From Corynebacterium meridianum (GTDB taxonomy: Bacteria; Actinomycetota; Actinomycetes; Mycobacteriales; Mycobacteriaceae), in the NCBI RefSeq assembly GCF_016342265.1, contig NZ_JAEIOS010000015.1, forward strand, positions 62,001-126,000: a stretch of DNA of 64,000 nucleotides, given 5' to 3'. The notes beneath the pieces were generated by a model that had not been told where the DNA came from, did no database searches, and was given only the letters and a program-made list of their open reading frames with translations. Position numbers and translations under genes: made by a program. Below, in pieces: positions 34,815 to 42,864 of the stretch; the first letter of the stretch is position 1, and every line of letters starts with the position of its first letter.

Positions 34815-35564
34815 ATGTCAGACCTTCTCAACACCTACTTCGACGAAATCACCGCCCTGCTCGCGAAGATCCGCGAGGAAGAGCTCCCCAAGGTCGAGGA
34901 TGCCGCGGACACCATCGCCGACAAGGTCATCGCCGGCGGCCGTATCTTCGCCTTCGGTGCCTCCCACTCGTCCCTGCCGGTCCAGGACATCGTCTACCGT
35001 GCAGGTGGTCTGATGCTCATCAACCCCCTCTACGGCCCCGGCATCGAGGCGCTGACCACGCGTCCCACCACCCTGGGCTCCCAGATGGAGCAGATGCCCG
35101 GCTACGGTGAGGTCCTCTTCAACAACTCCCCGCTGAAGGAGGGCGACGTCCTCATCGACGTCTCCGTCTCCGGCCGTAACGCGGTCCCGGTCGAGCTCGC
35201 CCGCTCCGCCAAGGAGAACGGTGTCTTCGTGGTCGCGCTGACCTCGCAGAAGTACACCGCAGCGGTCGACTCCCGTGTCCCGGACGGAACGAAGCTTCTG
35301 GATCACGCCGACGTCGTCCTGGACAACAAGGTTGATCCCGGCGACGCGGTGCTCTCCCTCGAGGGCATCCCGCAGAAGTTCACCCCGGCGTCCGGCGTGA
35401 CCTCCACCGCGATCCTGCACAGCCTCTCCGCCGCGATCATCGAGAAGCTGCTCGCCAAGGGCTTCTCCGCACCGGTGTTCCTCGCCGCCAACCTCGACGG
35501 TGGCGCCGAGTGGAACGCCAAGCACATGGCCGAGAACGCCGACCGGATCTTCTACCTCAACTAG
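34815..35564 (+). CDS. SIS-domain sugar-phosphate protein (UPF0309-like)
   Basis: 249 residues with one SIS domain. The N-terminus is helical (TYFDEITALLAKIREEELP). Phosphosugar-binding segments are GRIFAFGASHSSLPVQDIVY and IDVSVSGRNAVPVELA. Proteins of this type (UPF0309, sugar isomerase domain) accompany PTS and amino-sugar operons but have no firm reaction; an N-acetylhexosamine-phosphate isomerase, epimerase or MurQ-like etherase is conceivable. It is distinct from the AgaS-like protein on the minus arm. GAAGGAAGAGAAAA lies before the ATG. It follows EIIC by 117 bases. Confidence 0.85.
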   Translation: MSDLLNTYFDEITALLAKIREEELPKVEDAADTIADKVIAGGRIFAFGASHSSLPVQDIVYRAGGLMLINPLYGPGIEALTTRPTTLGSQMEQMPGYGEVLFNNSPLKEGDVLIDVSVSGRNAVPVELARSAKENGVFVVALTSQKYTAAVDSRVPDGTKLLDHADVVLDNKVDPGDAVLSLEGIPQKFTPASGVTSTAILHSLSAAIIEKLLAKGFSAPVFLAANLDGGAEWNAKHMAENADRIFYLN

Positions 35565-35605
35565 CGCGAACCGGCCACGGACGGCCCGCGCCAGGCCAGC
35601 ACAGA

Positions 35606-35643
35606 CCGCCCGCCGCCTTTCCCGCCGGAAAGCTGGCGGGCGG
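35606..35643 (+). terminator. Hairpin after the PTS/SIS genes
   Basis: CCGCCCGCC (35606-35614) pairs with GGCGGGCGG (35635-35643), and an inner CTTTCC/GGAAAG stem extends it. There is no T-run, so it may only partly separate the PTS and SIS genes from the secreted-protein gene. Confidence 0.5.
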
Positions 35644-35759
35644 CTGTGCAGGTAGACCAGACCCCAAGTATTTCCCCGACCGGTGTACCGAACCACAAAA
35701 AGGAGACCGGTCATCCGCAAAGGTGCCCCCAACGGCACCGGAACAGCAAGGAGAAAACC

Positions 35760-37226
35760 ATGAAGAAACTCCCGCTGAAGAAGACGATCGCCATTCTGGC
35801 TGTCAGCGCTGTGAGTCTTCCACTCTACGGTTTCGCCGGATCAAGCAGCTCCGTCGGATCGAGTGACATCGACTTCGGCAACCTGTTCGGCTCACTGAAC
35901 GGGGTCAGCAGCTCCGCTCCCGGAACCAAGGACGAGGGTGACGCCCATCGCGACGGCTGGAAGCTCCAGTACCAGGAGACCTTCGACACCGCCCCGAACC
36001 TCGACGCGGTCCCGTGGGTCCAGGACACCTACGGTGACAACATGTGGAACGTCGACGAGTTCGACGACGACGGCATCTACTTCCAGCATCTCGGTGGTCC
36101 CTGGTTCGACCGCGCACTCAACAGCTTCAAGCTGCTGCGCAAGAGCGCCAAGATCGGTGACACGGGCTGGCTGACCGTCGAGATGGGTACCCGCGACATC
36201 AATCCGGACGGCACCAAGGCGACTCCGCCGACCCTCGAGGTCGAGAACGGCGCCGCCAAGATCAACGTCCCGTGGGACGGCGGCCTGATCCTCACGGCCA
36301 CCGATCCGCTGCCCAGCGAGTACCGCGTCGAGTACGAGCTCAAGACCCTCGACTTCGGCGGCAAGCGGCCCGGCGGGGACAACAACGGGTGGGACTACGA
36401 CGGCAAGACCAACGGCTACGTCCCCGGGGAGTGCAAGACCAACTTCCCCTGGACCCGCAGGGGTGACTACAGTCAGGACGGTGCCGACAAGGTCGATGGC
36501 TGCGCGAAGCCCTGGGGCAACGTCACCGCGGAGAACGGCTACTACCTGCTGTCCATCATGGACTACGCGCACCCCGCGCCGCACAACAACATCTTCATCC
36601 ACAGCCACCGTAAGGTCGGCATGGACATCTACTCCGTCAACGGCAGCTGGGCCAGGGTCTACAAGGCCTGCAACCCCGCCACCAAGGAGATCTTCCCCTA
36701 CACCGAGTCCAACGGCAACGGTGTCAACGAGATCTTCTTCGACGGTACGGCGTGGCGCGACAAGGCCTTCGCCTACAACCAGTTCATCATGTCCACCGAG
36801 TGTGGCGTGCGGGACGGCTCCGACAAGAACGCGACCATCGTGTCCGCCGTCGAGCTGCAGCCCGAGCTGATGCCGGAGGAGACCTACAAGTTCGCCATCG
36901 AGCGCACCAAGACCGGTTACGTCCAGGAGATGAGCGGTAACTTCAAGAACGTCGGTCAGCAGACCTACCGCTACGAGCGTCCCTTCGTCAGCGAGGCCAA
37001 CGGTCGGGAAACCGCCATCTGGCACTACAACCAGACCCCCGACGAGTACGACGGTCGCTTCAACGAGACACTGACCTTCGACGAGGGGCAGTACGGTTCG
37101 TTCAAGAAGGAGATGTGGCCCGCAGGCTCGGCTTACCCCGACAACTTCGTCATCGGTATCCCGCACCTGAACTACTACGAAGGCTCCGCCACGGTCGACA
37201 ACATCCGGCTCTACACCCCGGAGTAA
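35760..37226 (+). CDS. Secreted protein of unknown family, last gene of the amino-sugar locus
   Basis: 488 residues. A classical signal peptide (KKLPLKKTIAILAVSAVSLPLYGFAG) is followed by a Ser/Gly-rich linker to about residue 60. The rest is a folded, aromatic- and Asp/Asn-rich domain beginning WKLQYQETFDTAPNLDAVPW and containing NNGWDYDGKTNGYVPGECK, ENGYYLLSIMDYAHPAPHNN and EIFFDGTAWRDKAFAYNQF; it ends YEGSATVDNIRLYTPE. The pattern suggests a jelly-roll (concanavalin-like) carbohydrate-active or binding protein, but I do not recognise the family. Four Cys may form disulfides. AAGGAGAAAACC precedes the ATG. Position suggests it acts on the glycan that feeds the PTS (inference). Confidence 0.85.
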   Translation: MKKLPLKKTIAILAVSAVSLPLYGFAGSSSSVGSSDIDFGNLFGSLNGVSSSAPGTKDEGDAHRDGWKLQYQETFDTAPNLDAVPWVQDTYGDNMWNVDEFDDDGIYFQHLGGPWFDRALNSFKLLRKSAKIGDTGWLTVEMGTRDINPDGTKATPPTLEVENGAAKINVPWDGGLILTATDPLPSEYRVEYELKTLDFGGKRPGGDNNGWDYDGKTNGYVPGECKTNFPWTRRGDYSQDGADKVDGCAKPWGNVTAENGYYLLSIMDYAHPAPHNNIFIHSHRKVGMDIYSVNGSWARVYKACNPATKEIFPYTESNGNGVNEIFFDGTAWRDKAFAYNQFIMSTECGVRDGSDKNATIVSAVELQPELMPEETYKFAIERTKTGYVQEMSGNFKNVGQQTYRYERPFVSEANGRETAIWHYNQTPDEYDGRFNETLTFDEGQYGSFKKEMWPAGSAYPDNFVIGIPHLNYYEGSATVDNIRLYTPE

Positions 37227-37289
37227 ACCGACGGTGAGCGGCTCGGTCACCGCGGGCGACGGCTCAGGACGTCGGCCGCGGTGACTCCC

Positions 37290-37306
37290 GGTGGTCGCTG
37301 ACCACC
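37290..37306 (+). terminator. Small hairpin after the secreted protein
   Basis: GGTGGTC-GCT-GACCACC is a perfect 7-bp stem with a 3-base loop, 64 bases after the stop codon; it may act together with the larger terminator downstream. Confidence 0.4.
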
Positions 37307-37317
37307 GTGGAATACAC

Positions 37318-37374
37318 AACGACCACAACCCCCGTGCACCAACCGAAAGGTGGGCACGCGGGTTGTGGTCGTTT
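37318..37374 (+). terminator. Strong intrinsic terminator closing the plus arm
   Basis: AACGACCACAACC (37318-37330) pairs with GGTTGTGGTCGTT (37361-37373), with further pairing of CCCGTGC/GCACGCG-type inner bases around a loop CCAACCGAAAGG, and runs into TTTT. It ends the amino-sugar plus arm. The 200 bases after it hold no gene. Confidence 0.85.
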
Positions 37375-37571
37375 TGCCCGTCGGGACCGGATCTCACGCA
37401 GGGGGTGCGGAATTCCGTCCAGGCCGCGGGAGTGGAAAAGCCCGGTGAGGTCAACCCTGAGGTGTATGGCAGCCTGCCTGAGACGAAAGACCGTGGTGGA
37501 GCCGCGGGCGGCGTGGACGGGCGGACGATGTGCGCCCCTACCCCGGGGCGGGCACTACGGCGGAGCGGGCG

Positions 37572-38666
37572 TCAGCGGAGTCGGTTGCGGTCTTCCACGG
37601 GCTCGATGGCCCCCGCTGCGAGAGACTTCTTGCTCACCCCGCGTCGGGTGAAGTAGACGAGATAGACGAGCCAGCCGATGGCGGTGACAGCGAGGAAGGA
37701 CATCATGCGGTAGACGAAGACGGCCCCGAATGCGTTGACACCGGTCATACCGACGGCGACGAGGGTCGCTGTCATCGCGGCCTCCACGGGCCCGAGACCA
37801 CCGGGCGTCGCCTGGACCGTACCGGCTATCTTGGCGGTCACGTACGCGAGCGTCACCCCGGCGACGGTGGTGTGGTCGGGGCCCGCGTAGACGGCGGGGA
37901 ACACACCGGTGACCGCCCAGACGCTCGCCCAGAGGGAGACGATGTCGAAACACCAGTTGAGCAGCGACCAGAGGGAGATGACCGCGAACCGCGGCACGGT
38001 GAGCCGGACATCGTGGAGCTGGTGCACGTGGCCGAGGATGTCGTCGAGCCCCGCGTTGCGGTCCCGTCGCCGCAGTCGGTTCAGGCGGGGCCACCAGCGG
38101 CGGACCCACCTGGCTATGTAGCGGGGATTGTCGGAGGCCCAGTAGACGGCCCACGCCAGCAGAGACATGACGGCGAAGGTCCCGATCAGGGACAGCAGTG
38201 ACAGATCGGCGCCCAGGATCACGATCGCGGATACCCCGAGGGCGACGAGCCACATGGCCGACAGTGCCCCGGAGAGGACTATCTGCCAGGAACAGACCAT
38301 GACTCCGGCGCCCCAGGAGCGCATGGTCTGGTACTGGAGGACGGTGGAGAACGCCTGTCCGCCGGGAAACGACGAGGACCAGGCGTTGGACGCGAAGGTC
38401 AGTGCGTTCGCGTCGCGGCGCCGGACGGGCACGCCACCGGCACGGAGCAGCAGCCGGAGGACGGTAGCCATGGCGTACAGCGAGGCGAGTGCCGCGAGCA
38501 ACGCGACCCCGACCCCGAGCGGTTCCGCCCGACGCACGGCCGCGAGCCCCTGGCTGAAGAAGTCGGTCCGACCACGGAGGAAGAAGATCGCCAGTACGAC
38601 GAAGATGAGCGGCGTGAGCCACCTGACCCAGGGGTTCCGGCGTAGCTTGCTCAGCTTCCGGATCAT
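37572..38666 (-). CDS. UPF0104 / lysylphosphatidylglycerol-synthase-like membrane protein
   Basis: 364 residues with about eight transmembrane helices. Family marks include SNAWSSSFPGGQAFSTVLQYQ and GTVQATPGGLGPVEAAMTATLVAVGM, where the PGGLGPVE block is diagnostic of the flippase-like UPF0104/LPG synthase membrane domain. The catalytic domain of true MprF is absent, so lipid movement rather than lysyl transfer is likely (inference). Its ATG overlaps the mmpL3 stop as ATGA, so the two proteins are translationally coupled, which suggests a shared role in envelope lipid export. Confidence 0.88.
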   Translation of the reverse strand: MIRKLSKLRRNPWVRWLTPLIFVVLAIFFLRGRTDFFSQGLAAVRRAEPLGVGVALLAALASLYAMATVLRLLLRAGGVPVRRRDANALTFASNAWSSSFPGGQAFSTVLQYQTMRSWGAGVMVCSWQIVLSGALSAMWLVALGVSAIVILGADLSLLSLIGTFAVMSLLAWAVYWASDNPRYIARWVRRWWPRLNRLRRRDRNAGLDDILGHVHQLHDVRLTVPRFAVISLWSLLNWCFDIVSLWASVWAVTGVFPAVYAGPDHTTVAGVTLAYVTAKIAGTVQATPGGLGPVEAAMTATLVAVGMTGVNAFGAVFVYRMMSFLAVTAIGWLVYLVYFTRRGVSKKSLAAGAIEPVEDRNRLR

Positions 38667-40984
38667 CTGTCAGAGCCCCGTTCCACCTGGGGGATCCGGC
38701 CGTCGTCGGCCTCCAGGCGGGCGAGGAGCTCGGGGAAGGGTATCAGGGCGTCATCCTCACGGACCGTCCGGCCGTGGCGGGCGGCTTCGCCGTCGTCGAT
38801 GACGACCGCGTGTCCCACGGGGAGGTCACCGGGTGCCGGTACCGCGGTGGGGACCTCCGAACCGTGGCCGAGCCGGGCCGCGGCCCTCTTGATGAACAGG
38901 GGCGCCCACCAGTTGTCCTCACGCAACAGGTGCATGACGGCCGGGACGAGGAGCATCCGGATGATCGTCGCGTCGAGAATGAGGGCGGCGATCATGCCGA
39001 ACGCGATGTACTTCATCATGACGATCTCGGAGAAGCCGAAGGCGCCGCAGACGACGATCATGATGACCGCGGCGGCGGTGATGATGGATCCGGTGTGTGC
39101 GGTGCCGTAGCGGATCGCCTGATCCGTGGTCGCGCCCCGTTCCCGGGCCTCGACCATTCGGGAGACGAGGAACACCTCGTAGTCCGTGGACAGGCCGTAG
39201 ATGATGGCCATGATGAGAACGAGGACCGGGCTCATCAGCGGGCCCGCGGAGTAACCGAGGAAAGAGGAACCGATACCGTCGACGAACATCGCGGTGAGGA
39301 TGCCGAGGGTCGCCCCCATCCCGAGGATGGTCATGATCACCGCCTTCGCGGGCAGAATCAGCGAGCCGAAGGTCAACGCCATGAGGATGAACGTGGCGAT
39401 GACCACGTAGAGCGCCATCCAGGGGAGTTTCTCGAACAGCGCCTCGATGGACTCGACCTCGAGCGCCGGGGTGCCACCGATGTAGACCTCCACCCCCTCC
39501 GGGGCGTCGACCTTCCGGAGCTCATCGACGACAGACCCGTTCAGGCTGCGGTCGGTGATCCCGGCGGTCAGGACCGTGGTTCCGTCCTTGGTGGGTGAAC
39601 TGGGGCTGAATCGGCCGGTTAGGCCGGGAACGGAGTTGGCCTGCTGGTAGACCTGCACCAGCTGCTCGTTGGTGGCGCCGGTGACGACGAGCTTGATGGG
39701 CTCGGTGCGGAAGGTGGGGAACGTCGAATCGAACTCGGCCTGGGCCTGCCGGACCTCGTTGGCCGGGGGAAGATACGTCTCGTTGATGCCGCCGAACTTC
39801 ACCCCCGCCAACGGCAGGGTGAGCAGGAGGAGCCCGGCGACGATGACCAGCGTGACGATCTTCGAGTGCCGCATAGCCCAGGCCGGGACACGGCCCCAGA
39901 AGCTCCGGGTGACGTCCTCACCCGCGTGTGAGGTCTTCCGGATAGCGAACTTGTCCACCCTCCGCCCGAGGAGACCGAAGATGCTGGGCAGCACGGTGAT
40001 GGACAGCAGCGCCGCGAGCCCCACTGCGCTGATCGCACCGTAGGCGACGGACTTGAGGAACGCCTGGGGGAAGATGAGCAGGCCGGACAGTGCGACGGCG
40101 ACCATGCCCGCCGAGAACACCACCGTCTTGCCGGCCGTGGCGGTTGTCGTCGCCACCGCGTCGGGGATGTCCGCCCCGCGGTCCAGTTCCTCGCGGAACC
40201 GGGAGACCATGAATAGTCCGTAGTCGATCGCCAGCCCCAGGCCCAGGAGCGTCACCACGGACTGGGCGAACACGTTGACCTGGGTGAATCCGGCGAGAAT
40301 GGAGAGGATTCCGAGCGATCCGAGGATCGACAGGACACCGACGATCAGCGGCATGGTGGCAGCGATGATCGACCCGAAGACGATGATGAGCAGCAGCGCC
40401 ACCGCGGGCAGCGCGTAGACCTCGGCCCGGGAGACATCGCCCGCCATGCCCTCATCGAGGGCGTCCGCGACGGCGGTCGATCCGGCCACGGACACCTCGA
40501 AGCCGTCGGGCAGACCGTCCGGGACTAGAGCGTCCTCGACCGCACGGAAGTCCTTCAGCGTCTGTTCACCGTCACCCTTCAGGCCGATCGCCGCGAACGC
40601 GGTGCGGTGGTCCTCCGTGACGAGCTGCCGGTTCCGGGTCTTGTCGAAGTACCCGGTGACGTGGCTGATCTCATCGGGATGCTCGGCCCGGAGCCGTTCG
40701 AGATGCTCCGCGACCGCGGTGAACACCGCGGGATCGTCGACCGTGGTCCCCTCCGGGGCGTCGACCAGGAGAACGACGTCGCCGTTGTTGTCGCGGCCGA
40801 ACGTCTCGAGTTCGATGGCGGCCGCCTGTGACGAGGAGGATCCGGGGTCGTCCCAGCCCTCCTGGCTCATCCGTTCGTCCAGGCGCAGCCCGAACAGAAC
40901 GTAGAGCGCGCAGATCGCGGTGAGCACCACCAGCGGAACCGCGCGGCGGTACCGGTAGGCGAGTCGTCCCCAGGTTGTGAACAC
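38663..40984 (-). CDS. mmpL3: RND transporter MmpL3-type (trehalose monomycolate exporter)
   Basis: 773 residues, twelve predicted transmembrane helices in two repeats with two porter domains (about 50-190 and 405-550). The proton-relay Asp-Tyr pairs are seen in LGLGLAIDYGLFMVSRFREE and IIYGLSTDYEVFLVSRMVE. Gene order mmpL - NYN gene - trmB - pckG equals the recalled mycobacterial mmpL3 - Rv0207c - trmB - pckA, which supports the assignment over other MmpL/CmpL paralogs (the C. glutamicum counterpart is CmpL1). I chose the GTG at 40984, with AAGGAG upstream; a longer frame overlaps the NYN gene. The long C-terminal tail of mycobacterial MmpL3 is shortened. Confidence 0.92.
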   Translation of the reverse strand: MFTTWGRLAYRYRRAVPLVVLTAICALYVLFGLRLDERMSQEGWDDPGSSSSQAAAIELETFGRDNNGDVVLLVDAPEGTTVDDPAVFTAVAEHLERLRAEHPDEISHVTGYFDKTRNRQLVTEDHRTAFAAIGLKGDGEQTLKDFRAVEDALVPDGLPDGFEVSVAGSTAVADALDEGMAGDVSRAEVYALPAVALLLIIVFGSIIAATMPLIVGVLSILGSLGILSILAGFTQVNVFAQSVVTLLGLGLAIDYGLFMVSRFREELDRGADIPDAVATTTATAGKTVVFSAGMVAVALSGLLIFPQAFLKSVAYGAISAVGLAALLSITVLPSIFGLLGRRVDKFAIRKTSHAGEDVTRSFWGRVPAWAMRHSKIVTLVIVAGLLLLTLPLAGVKFGGINETYLPPANEVRQAQAEFDSTFPTFRTEPIKLVVTGATNEQLVQVYQQANSVPGLTGRFSPSSPTKDGTTVLTAGITDRSLNGSVVDELRKVDAPEGVEVYIGGTPALEVESIEALFEKLPWMALYVVIATFILMALTFGSLILPAKAVIMTILGMGATLGILTAMFVDGIGSSFLGYSAGPLMSPVLVLIMAIIYGLSTDYEVFLVSRMVEARERGATTDQAIRYGTAHTGSIITAAAVIMIVVCGAFGFSEIVMMKYIAFGMIAALILDATIIRMLLVPAVMHLLREDNWWAPLFIKRAAARLGHGSEVPTAVPAPGDLPVGHAVVIDDGEAARHGRTVREDDALIPFPELLARLEADDGRIPQVERGSDR

Positions 40985-41031
40985 GGTGGCGTCGACTCCT
41001 TGTCTTCGGTCTCGGGTACGGAACAGTCGGA

Positions 41032-41718
41032 TCAGGAACGGCCGGAGAGGAGCGCCGACAGTGGCCGGAAGGGCTGCAGCCAGGCGCCACCATCGGGGAG
41101 CGAATCCAGCGAGATCCGCGGCAGCGGCTCGCGGAACACACCGGGGATCTCCTCCAGATCGATGAACTCGATGGTGTCCGAGCTCACCGCCCACGAGGCG
41201 TGCTCGTGGAAGCCGATCACGGTGACGGGCATCTCGTCGGCGAGTTCCTCGAGGGTTTCGCGGAAGTTCTGGCCGTCAGCGCTCGCGACCACGAGACCGT
41301 GGAGGATGCCCTCCTCGTGCCGACGGCGGATGTGGGCGAGCATGTCCGGGTCGACGTCGGAGTCCTCGTCGGTCTTCGGCTTCGCGAACACCGCGAAACC
41401 GACGTTGCGGAGCGCCTCGACCCAGGGGCGTACGACATCCGATCCGCCGGGTGCGACGTTGGTGAACACCGTGGCCTCAGGCTCCAGGTGGAACCCCAGC
41501 TCCTCTGAGCGGACGTCCGCACGTCCGAGGAGCCAGCGGCCGATGGCGTCGAAACGGGGGCGGTAGACGGCGGTGGGCCGTCCCCCGAGGATCGCCCCCA
41601 GACCCATGTCGAGGTTCGGTGCGTCCCAGACCAGCAGGAGAGTCTCCGGGCCCGGGTTCGCTGTGGTGTCCGTGTGCTCGCTGTAGTTGTGCGTGTGATC
41701 GTGGTGGGCGTTATTCAT
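41032..41718 (-). CDS. NYN-domain (PIN-like) putative ribonuclease
   Basis: 228 residues. The core begins LLLVWDAPNLDMGLGAILG, where the Asp-Asn pair is the metal site of NYN domains, and continues with VFAKPKTDEDSDVDPDML and LHGLVVASADGQNFRETLEEL, the second and third acidic clusters. The His/Thr-rich N-terminus (MNNAHHDHTHNYSEHTD) could be a metal-binding or disordered tail. Orthologs always lie beside mmpL3 and trmB in this group. Function unknown; RNA cleavage is expected from the fold. Stop is 47 bases before the mmpL3 start. Confidence 0.9.
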   Translation of the reverse strand: MNNAHHDHTHNYSEHTDTTANPGPETLLLVWDAPNLDMGLGAILGGRPTAVYRPRFDAIGRWLLGRADVRSEELGFHLEPEATVFTNVAPGGSDVVRPWVEALRNVGFAVFAKPKTDEDSDVDPDMLAHIRRRHEEGILHGLVVASADGQNFRETLEELADEMPVTVIGFHEHASWAVSSDTIEFIDLEEIPGVFREPLPRISLDSLPDGGAWLQPFRPLSALLSGRS

Positions 41719-41770
41719 GGCAGGATCTTTCGCTGATTATCGGGGCAATGGGAAACGGGAGGAGCCGCGC

Positions 41771-42538
41771 TCACAGGGGGCGCTGCCAGAGAAATTCGGT
41801 GATGTCATGGTCGCGGTCCAGTCCCTTGCCCTCGAACTTGGTGATCACCTGTCGATCAACCAGCTGCGGGCAGTCCGGCCACGGCCATCCGCGGTACTCC
41901 AGCTGCGGCTCGACATCGACCAGCTCGGAGATCCACTCCGCGTAGTCGGCGTGGTCCGTGGCGACATGCAGTACGCCACCGGGTTTCAGCCGGCTCGCGA
42001 TCAGGTGCAGTGGTCCGGACTGGATGATGCGGCGCTTGTGGTGCCGTGCCTTCGGCCAGGGATCCGGGAAGAAGATCCGTACCCCGGCGAGTGACCCCGG
42101 GGCAATCATGCGGTTGAGCACCTCGATACCGTCGCCGCGGATCATCCGGATGTTGTCGATGCCGCCGCGCACGGCCGCACCCAGCAGTTTCGCCAGGCCC
42201 GGCTTGTAGAGCTCCACCGCGATGACGTTGACGTCCGGTTCCTGGACCGCCATCGCAGCGGTGGATGTGCCGGTCCCTGAGCCGATCTCGAGGATCGTAG
42301 GGGCGCTGCGCCCGAACCATTCGTCGGTGTCGATCATCTCGTCTGCGAGGACCCTGCCGAGTCGCGGCCAGTGCTCGTTCCACAGGCGCTGCTGGTTGTC
42401 GGTGAGGGTGCCCCGCCGGAACGTGACGTTTCCCAGGCGTGGGTAATCGAGCCCGTCGTCGAAGACGGACTGGAGGCGACGACCGGAGGGGAGCTCCCCG
42501 AGATCGTCCGGGTTAGGGGAATTATCAGTGCTAGACAT
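41771..42538 (-). CDS. trmB: tRNA (guanine-N7-)-methyltransferase
   Basis: 255 residues. It makes m7G46 in tRNA with S-adenosylmethionine. Motifs: [16 protein letters not shown] (SAM binding), [20 protein letters not shown] (the family signature) and [13 protein letters not shown] polar N-terminal extension of about 60 residues is usual in actinobacteria. The start is uncertain: at the ATG 42538 the GAGGGAG site lies directly against the codon, and a TTG at 42568 would also be possible. It is the first gene of the minus operon trmB - NYN - mmpL3 - UPF0104 and is divergent from pckG. Confidence 0.93.
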   Translation of the reverse strand: MSSTDNSPNPDDLGELPSGRRLQSVFDDGLDYPRLGNVTFRRGTLTDNQQRLWNEHWPRLGRVLADEMIDTDEWFGRSAPTILEIGSGTGTSTAAMAVQEPDVNVIAVELYKPGLAKLLGAAVRGGIDNIRMIRGDGIEVLNRMIAPGSLAGVRIFFPDPWPKARHHKRRIIQSGPLHLIASRLKPGGVLHVATDHADYAEWISELVDVEPQLEYRGWPWPDCPQLVDRQVITKFEGKGLDRDHDITEFLWQRPL

Positions 42539-42864
42539 CTCCCTCAGTTTGCCTGCTCGGCCGGACAAACTTCAATACACGCCGCAGCGTCCGGGGCGTT
42601 CCTCCCGCGGATCTCAGACCGATCGGTCGGGTGAGGCGACCGCGCACCAGGATCCGCGGAAGTATCAGCACCCCTGTGCGGGGGTGTGTCGGGTTACCCT
42701 AACCGGGCGCATAGTTCCTCGTCAGTGGGCGTATTTCGGGGGTGTCCAACTGGTCATGACAAATGTGGGCAGTGTCTCAACGGGAGTCGCTGCGAGGTGC
42801 TGGTGCCCGGGCTACGCTGGACGTTGAGAACTCTGCCGAACGACAGAAGATGTCAGGAGTAAAG
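42539..42864. promoter_or_regulatory. Divergent spacer trmB / pckG
   Basis: 326 bp without a gene. It includes the hairpin CACCCC-loop-GGGGTG near 42669-42686 and the inverted repeat GGTTA-CCC-TAACC (42692-42704), either of which could be an operator or leader structure for pckG. A TACGCT hexamer close to the pckG start is a possible -10. Confidence 0.4.
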
